From assembly GCF_947503375.1 (NCBI RefSeq), contig NZ_CANNDQ010000003.1:292612-356611 (forward strand): a DNA stretch of 64,000 nucleotides, in the 5' to 3' direction. Within the stretch, counting starts at the first letter, position 1; every line of letters begins with the position of its first letter. This document shows positions 61,386 to 64,000 of the stretch, piece after piece. This stretch comes from an uncultured Psychroserpens sp. (lineage in GTDB: Bacteria; Bacteroidota; Bacteroidia; Flavobacteriales; Flavobacteriaceae). A program made the translations under genes and the position numbers. The notes beneath the pieces are model-generated. The model was given only the letters and a program-made list of their open reading frames with translations, made no database searches and was not told where the DNA came from.

Positions 61386-62063
61386 TTATTTTATTATATC
61401 TTTGACAATTCCTTTTGCCCAAGAATTAAAATTCTGTTTAGTGTTAGTATTTGGAAAAGGCTCTAAAGGCACTTCTACGTTTAAAAATTCACAAAGAGGA
61501 TTCCAACCATCTTTTGGATGAAAAATTAGAAGTCTATCTTTTGAAATTGAACTTTTCACTTCTTCAATATGTCTTTCAAATTTTTGTATCGTATATTTTT
61601 TGTCTTTAAATTTTCCTTCAAAATATTTTTTCCATAAAGACTTATCATTAAGCATTATAACTTTGAACAAATTTCTTGCTTTAGAAGAGAAAGGCATTTT
61701 GAACAACATTCTCAATTTTAACTTTGGTCCAGGATCGAAACTAAAGATGGTTGAATAAGCACTATCGTACCATTTTTCTGGATCTCTTATAGTTAATATG
61801 ACTTTTGATTCTGGGTAGAAATCAGCTAATTCTTTATAATAGATTGAACTTGGAAAATCTACTGTAGAATTATAATTTTGAAATAAAGAATTCCAATCTG
61901 TTTTTTTTCCTTGATACGCATTTTGCCAATATTTAACATCGCTAGGGTTTCTAAATAGAGCTTCCATATGATAACATTGTCCAAAACCGAGCTTTTCAAG
62001 AGCCAACTGTAGAGATTTGGTTCCAGTTCTTCCGTAACCTGCTCCAATTATTTTTAATGCCAT
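61386..62063 (-). CDS. Sulfotransferase-family protein
   Basis: 225 residues. The GAGYGRTGTKSLQLAL segment (7-22) is the 5'-phosphosulfate loop for PAPS; ILTIRDPEKWYDSAYS near 90-105 holds the 3'-phosphate residues. It transfers sulfate from PAPS to an unknown acceptor, a function common in cassette pools. Bounded by GCCTAAC downstream and GTTAGGT upstream (62087-62081), so it forms its own cassette-like unit. Confidence 0.85.
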   Translation of the reverse strand: MALKIIGAGYGRTGTKSLQLALEKLGFGQCYHMEALFRNPSDVKYWQNAYQGKKTDWNSLFQNYNSTVDFPSSIYYKELADFYPESKVILTIRDPEKWYDSAYSTIFSFDPGPKLKLRMLFKMPFSSKARNLFKVIMLNDKSLWKKYFEGKFKDKKYTIQKFERHIEEVKSSISKDRLLIFHPKDGWNPLCEFLNVEVPLEPFPNTNTKQNFNSWAKGIVKDIIK

Positions 62064-62086
62064 TTCTTAGTTTTAATTTCACCTAA

Positions 62087-62357
62087 CTCAGGGTTAAACG
62101 TAGTTCTGGTTAGAGAATGAAAAGATAATAAATTCTTAAACAATAAATTAAGAAGGCAACTTCGAATAAATCTTAATTTATTGTTCATCAATTAGGTTCG
62201 CTTTAGCGAAGCGTAAATTGTAGAATTTATTAGATTGAGAATTCGAGAAACAGAATCAAATTACTATTAACCGACGATGGCTTACGTTTTAGCTCGAAGC
62301 TCGTTAAAGGCGATAATTTAGCAAATAAGAATTGTAGTAATTTGGTTTAACCCTGAG
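62087..62357. repeat. 271-bp gene-less segment with multi-level inverted repeats
   Basis: The ends pair over 13 bases (CTCAGGGTTAAAC, 62087-62099, with 62345-62357). Inside, CAATAAATTAAGA (62141-62153) pairs with 62171-62183, TAATAAATTC with 62223-62232, and TTCGCT with AGCGAA at 62197-62210. Bases 62085-62183 recur at 63902-64000 with about three mismatches. No reading frame of note. It may encode a structured RNA or be a cassette that lost its gene. Confidence 0.6.
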
Positions 62358-62436
62358 ATGGAATACATTTACTTTAAGATGCAATGACAGCGAAGCTGCG
62401 CATATTAAAGTTCGCCTTTGGCGAATGTATTCCATC
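62357..62436. repeat. 80-bp hairpin (gene-less cassette-like unit)
   Basis: Perfect 13-base arms GATGGAATACATT (62357-62369) and AATGTATTCCATC (62424-62436). ACTTTAA and TTAAAGT pair inside. The core (AGATG, AAAGTTCGCCTTT) matches the 58689-58768 hairpin while the arms differ, so structure rather than arm sequence is conserved. Confidence 0.65.
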
Positions 62437-62559
62437 GGTTCGGCTATGAGTAGTTGCGTGGTTTAGCACTTAACTCTGCAAGTATACACCAAGTTGGAAA
62501 TTCCGCAGGAATTTCCAAAGTAGGCGAGAACAAGCAATTACTTATAACCATTGTTGTAC
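62430..62559 (-). repeat. attC-like element D (atypical right end)
   Basis: Leftward reading begins with GTACAAC (62559-62553), extended to GCGTACAAC, and includes AATTGCTTGTTC and an inner hairpin GGAAATTCC-TGC-GGAATTTCC. Where the others end with GTT it ends at GATGGAA, the arm of the next hairpin. Confidence 0.5.
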
Positions 62560-62563
62560 GCAG

Positions 62564-63880
62564 TTATTTTTTTCCGAGTGTAAATTCATTTCCATTCTTC
62601 TGCACTTTCCATTCCGGATTTAATTCTAATTTCCATCCGTCGCCATTCACAATTTTATCCGAAATCTCTGTTGGTGCAGTTACCGTAACTTTACTCCAAT
62701 CTGATGCCAAAAGTGCTCCTTTTTCTACAGTTAAAATTCCCCAATTATCCGTAACCCTTAAATTTGGATAAACAGTTCCAATATTTTCAAGTGGTATAAT
62801 ATTTCTTGGGTCAAACGAAATGTTCATATTTTGAAACTGAAGTTCCAAAGTTGGTTTTTCTAAAAATTGTGATTTGAGAATTGCGATTTTTTCAATTCTT
62901 AATTTTTCACGTTGGGTTTCTTCTTTTTGTATTTGTTGAAAATTGTAATCGAATTCTTTTGCGATATTTTCTACCGATTGTCTGTTTATTATCTCAACAT
63001 TGAATGTTTTGATAAAATAATCTGTCAAATTTGTTTCACTATTGATTTCCCTGTGCCAGTTTGACTTTTTTGAAGAAAGTAAATACCCATAGTAAGGAAT
63101 AGTTTGATAAGCAAAAGACCTAACAAATGTTGGATTTGTGTAAAAGTTAGTTTTACTTTTGCTAAAATGGGTTTTCATTTCGTCAGCGTTTCTGGCACTT
63201 AACATTATTGCTGTATATTCGGCAAGACCTTCGTTCAGTTCCAATGAATTTTCTGCATTTTTAATGTCTGTGGATTTATACCTTTTATTTCTAAAGGTCA
63301 ATGCGTTTTGAATATGCTCTAGTATTTCAATGCTGTCATTGGTCGAGAGGGCTTTTTCCAAGGCTTGTAATTCAAGTTTTAATAATAACCTGCCGTCATA
63401 AGTGTCCAAATGTCCATTGTCTATTTCTTGTAGGTTTTCAAAGCCAATTTGTGGTTGAAGTCTGTGAAAAAGTTCGTGGATTATTAAATTGTTTCTAGAA
63501 ATTTGGTCTTTTGGTAAAGGTAGCATAACCATTGACCACCTTTTACCATACCAATTAATTGCTGTGTTGGCTATATTAATATCTGCTGGCAGACTGTCTT
63601 TGTAGATTGCGCCAATTTTTTCAAATTCGTTAGCTGAATTATTTTCGTTAGAATAAAATAGTCTTGTTTTGGGTTCAACGAAAATTACCGGACCATAAAG
63701 TCCTTTGCCCCAAAATCTACCATCATCAATTTTCAATAAACTGTCCACATCTGAAAAGGTTTGGACAATACTTTTTTCTTCAATGGTTAGATTGTCATTT
63801 GCCTTTAAGTTCTCTTTCGTTTTATTATTTTGGCACGACCCAAGAATAATCAGTAAGACGATGTAAAATATTTTGTTCAT
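62564..63880 (-). CDS. Lipoprotein with HExxH zinc-peptidase motif
   Basis: 438 residues, lipobox cysteine C16 (LGSC). HELFH (H135-E136, H139) and a following glutamate in LLLKLELQALEKAL suggest a gluzincin-type metallopeptidase active in the periplasm or at the cell surface. The C-terminal 60 residues (SFDPRNIIPLENIGTVYP onward) form a beta domain. Family not certain. Flanked by GCGTACAAC and GTTGTACGC, exact complements, 1.3 kb apart. Confidence 0.65.
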   Translation of the reverse strand: MNKIFYIVLLIILGSCQNNKTKENLKANDNLTIEEKSIVQTFSDVDSLLKIDDGRFWGKGLYGPVIFVEPKTRLFYSNENNSANEFEKIGAIYKDSLPADINIANTAINWYGKRWSMVMLPLPKDQISRNNLIIHELFHRLQPQIGFENLQEIDNGHLDTYDGRLLLKLELQALEKALSTNDSIEILEHIQNALTFRNKRYKSTDIKNAENSLELNEGLAEYTAIMLSARNADEMKTHFSKSKTNFYTNPTFVRSFAYQTIPYYGYLLSSKKSNWHREINSETNLTDYFIKTFNVEIINRQSVENIAKEFDYNFQQIQKEETQREKLRIEKIAILKSQFLEKPTLELQFQNMNISFDPRNIIPLENIGTVYPNLRVTDNWGILTVEKGALLASDWSKVTVTAPTEISDKIVNGDGWKLELNPEWKVQKNGNEFTLGKK

Positions 63881-63895
63881 AAGTTGGTTTTAATT

Positions 63896-64000
63896 GCGTA
63901 CAACTCAGTGTTAAACGTAGTTTTGGTTAGAGAATGAAAAGATAATAAATTCTTAAACAATAATTTAAGAAGGCAACTTCGAATAAATCTTAATTTATTG
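63896..64000. repeat. Cassette boundary and second copy of the structured repeat, cut by window edge
   Basis: GCGTACAAC at 63896-63904 pairs with GTTGTACGC at 62553-62561 across the peptidase gene. From 63902 the sequence repeats 62085-62183 nearly exactly up to the window end, so the array continues to the right. Confidence 0.7.

Noticed and set aside
62087..62357. Insertion sequence or MITE
   Set aside because: No transposase or target-site duplication is visible, and the repeat copy keeps a fixed place next to a cassette boundary.
58689..64000. CRISPR array
   Set aside because: Repeats are long, divergent and separated by whole genes; there are no regular spacers and no cas genes.

Overview
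The window is AT-rich DNA from a member of the Bacteroidota, most likely a marine Flavobacteriaceae. The evidence is SusC/SusD pairs, a type IX secretion sorting domain, TAnnTTTG-type promoter boxes, an RteC-family protein, many Bacteroidota-style lipoproteins and a mevalonate pathway. Both edges cut through features: an amidase gene on the left and a repeat on the right.

Region 1 (1-10,973) is the right part of an integrated mobile element. It holds the 3' part of an N-acetylmuramoyl-L-alanine amidase gene, a three-gene ABC-3C conflict system (HNH nuclease, small middle component, DUF2326/YydD-like ATPase), and a leftward module (excisionase-like HTH protein, replication-type protein, DnaC-like ATPase, EEP-fold protein). 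RteC, a membrane LuxR regulator, a PLP enzyme and a tyrosine integrase follow. The element ends at a 5'-truncated tRNA-Leu(UAG), its probable attachment site; the other end lies left of the window.

Region 2 (11,087-34,771) is an alpha-glucan utilisation locus. A leftward susC-susD-susE-amylase operon faces a rightward LacI regulator, MFS transporter, beta-phosphoglucomutase, GH65 maltose phosphorylase, three further GH13 enzymes, a GH31 enzyme and an esterase-fold lipoprotein. A perfect 16-bp LacI-type palindrome lies between susC and lacI, and a 17-bp sequence is shared by the susC and transporter leaders. Extracellular and periplasmic amylases feed maltose to the MFS carrier; phosphorolysis and the mutase then give glucose 6-phosphate.

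Region 3 (34,940-57,493) is mostly housekeeping. It contains a GAF protein facing an HD/Pycsar-effector-like membrane protein, a methionine-sulfoxide repair operon (msrB-msrA-DUF427-msrA2-hydrolase/OsmC), a calcineurin-phosphatase fused to an outer-membrane barrel, GDPD, a BaiN-like flavoprotein, and a mevalonate/prenyl cluster with nitrilase and pseudouridine-synthase-like genes.

Region 4 (57,640-64,000) starts with a thioredoxin-like gene and a cysteine-rich MarR regulator sharing two near-identical operator-like palindromes. It continues as an array of leftward genes separated by related 100-140 bp elements. Each gene unit is bounded by GTTRRRY-like and RYYYAAC-like heptamers that are complementary within a unit but differ between units, which is the signature of integron gene cassettes. 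Two gene-less stretches contain long hairpins with different but self-complementary arms. No integron integrase is in the window; one would be expected beyond the right edge. This array and the ABC-3C operon are the most interesting parts.
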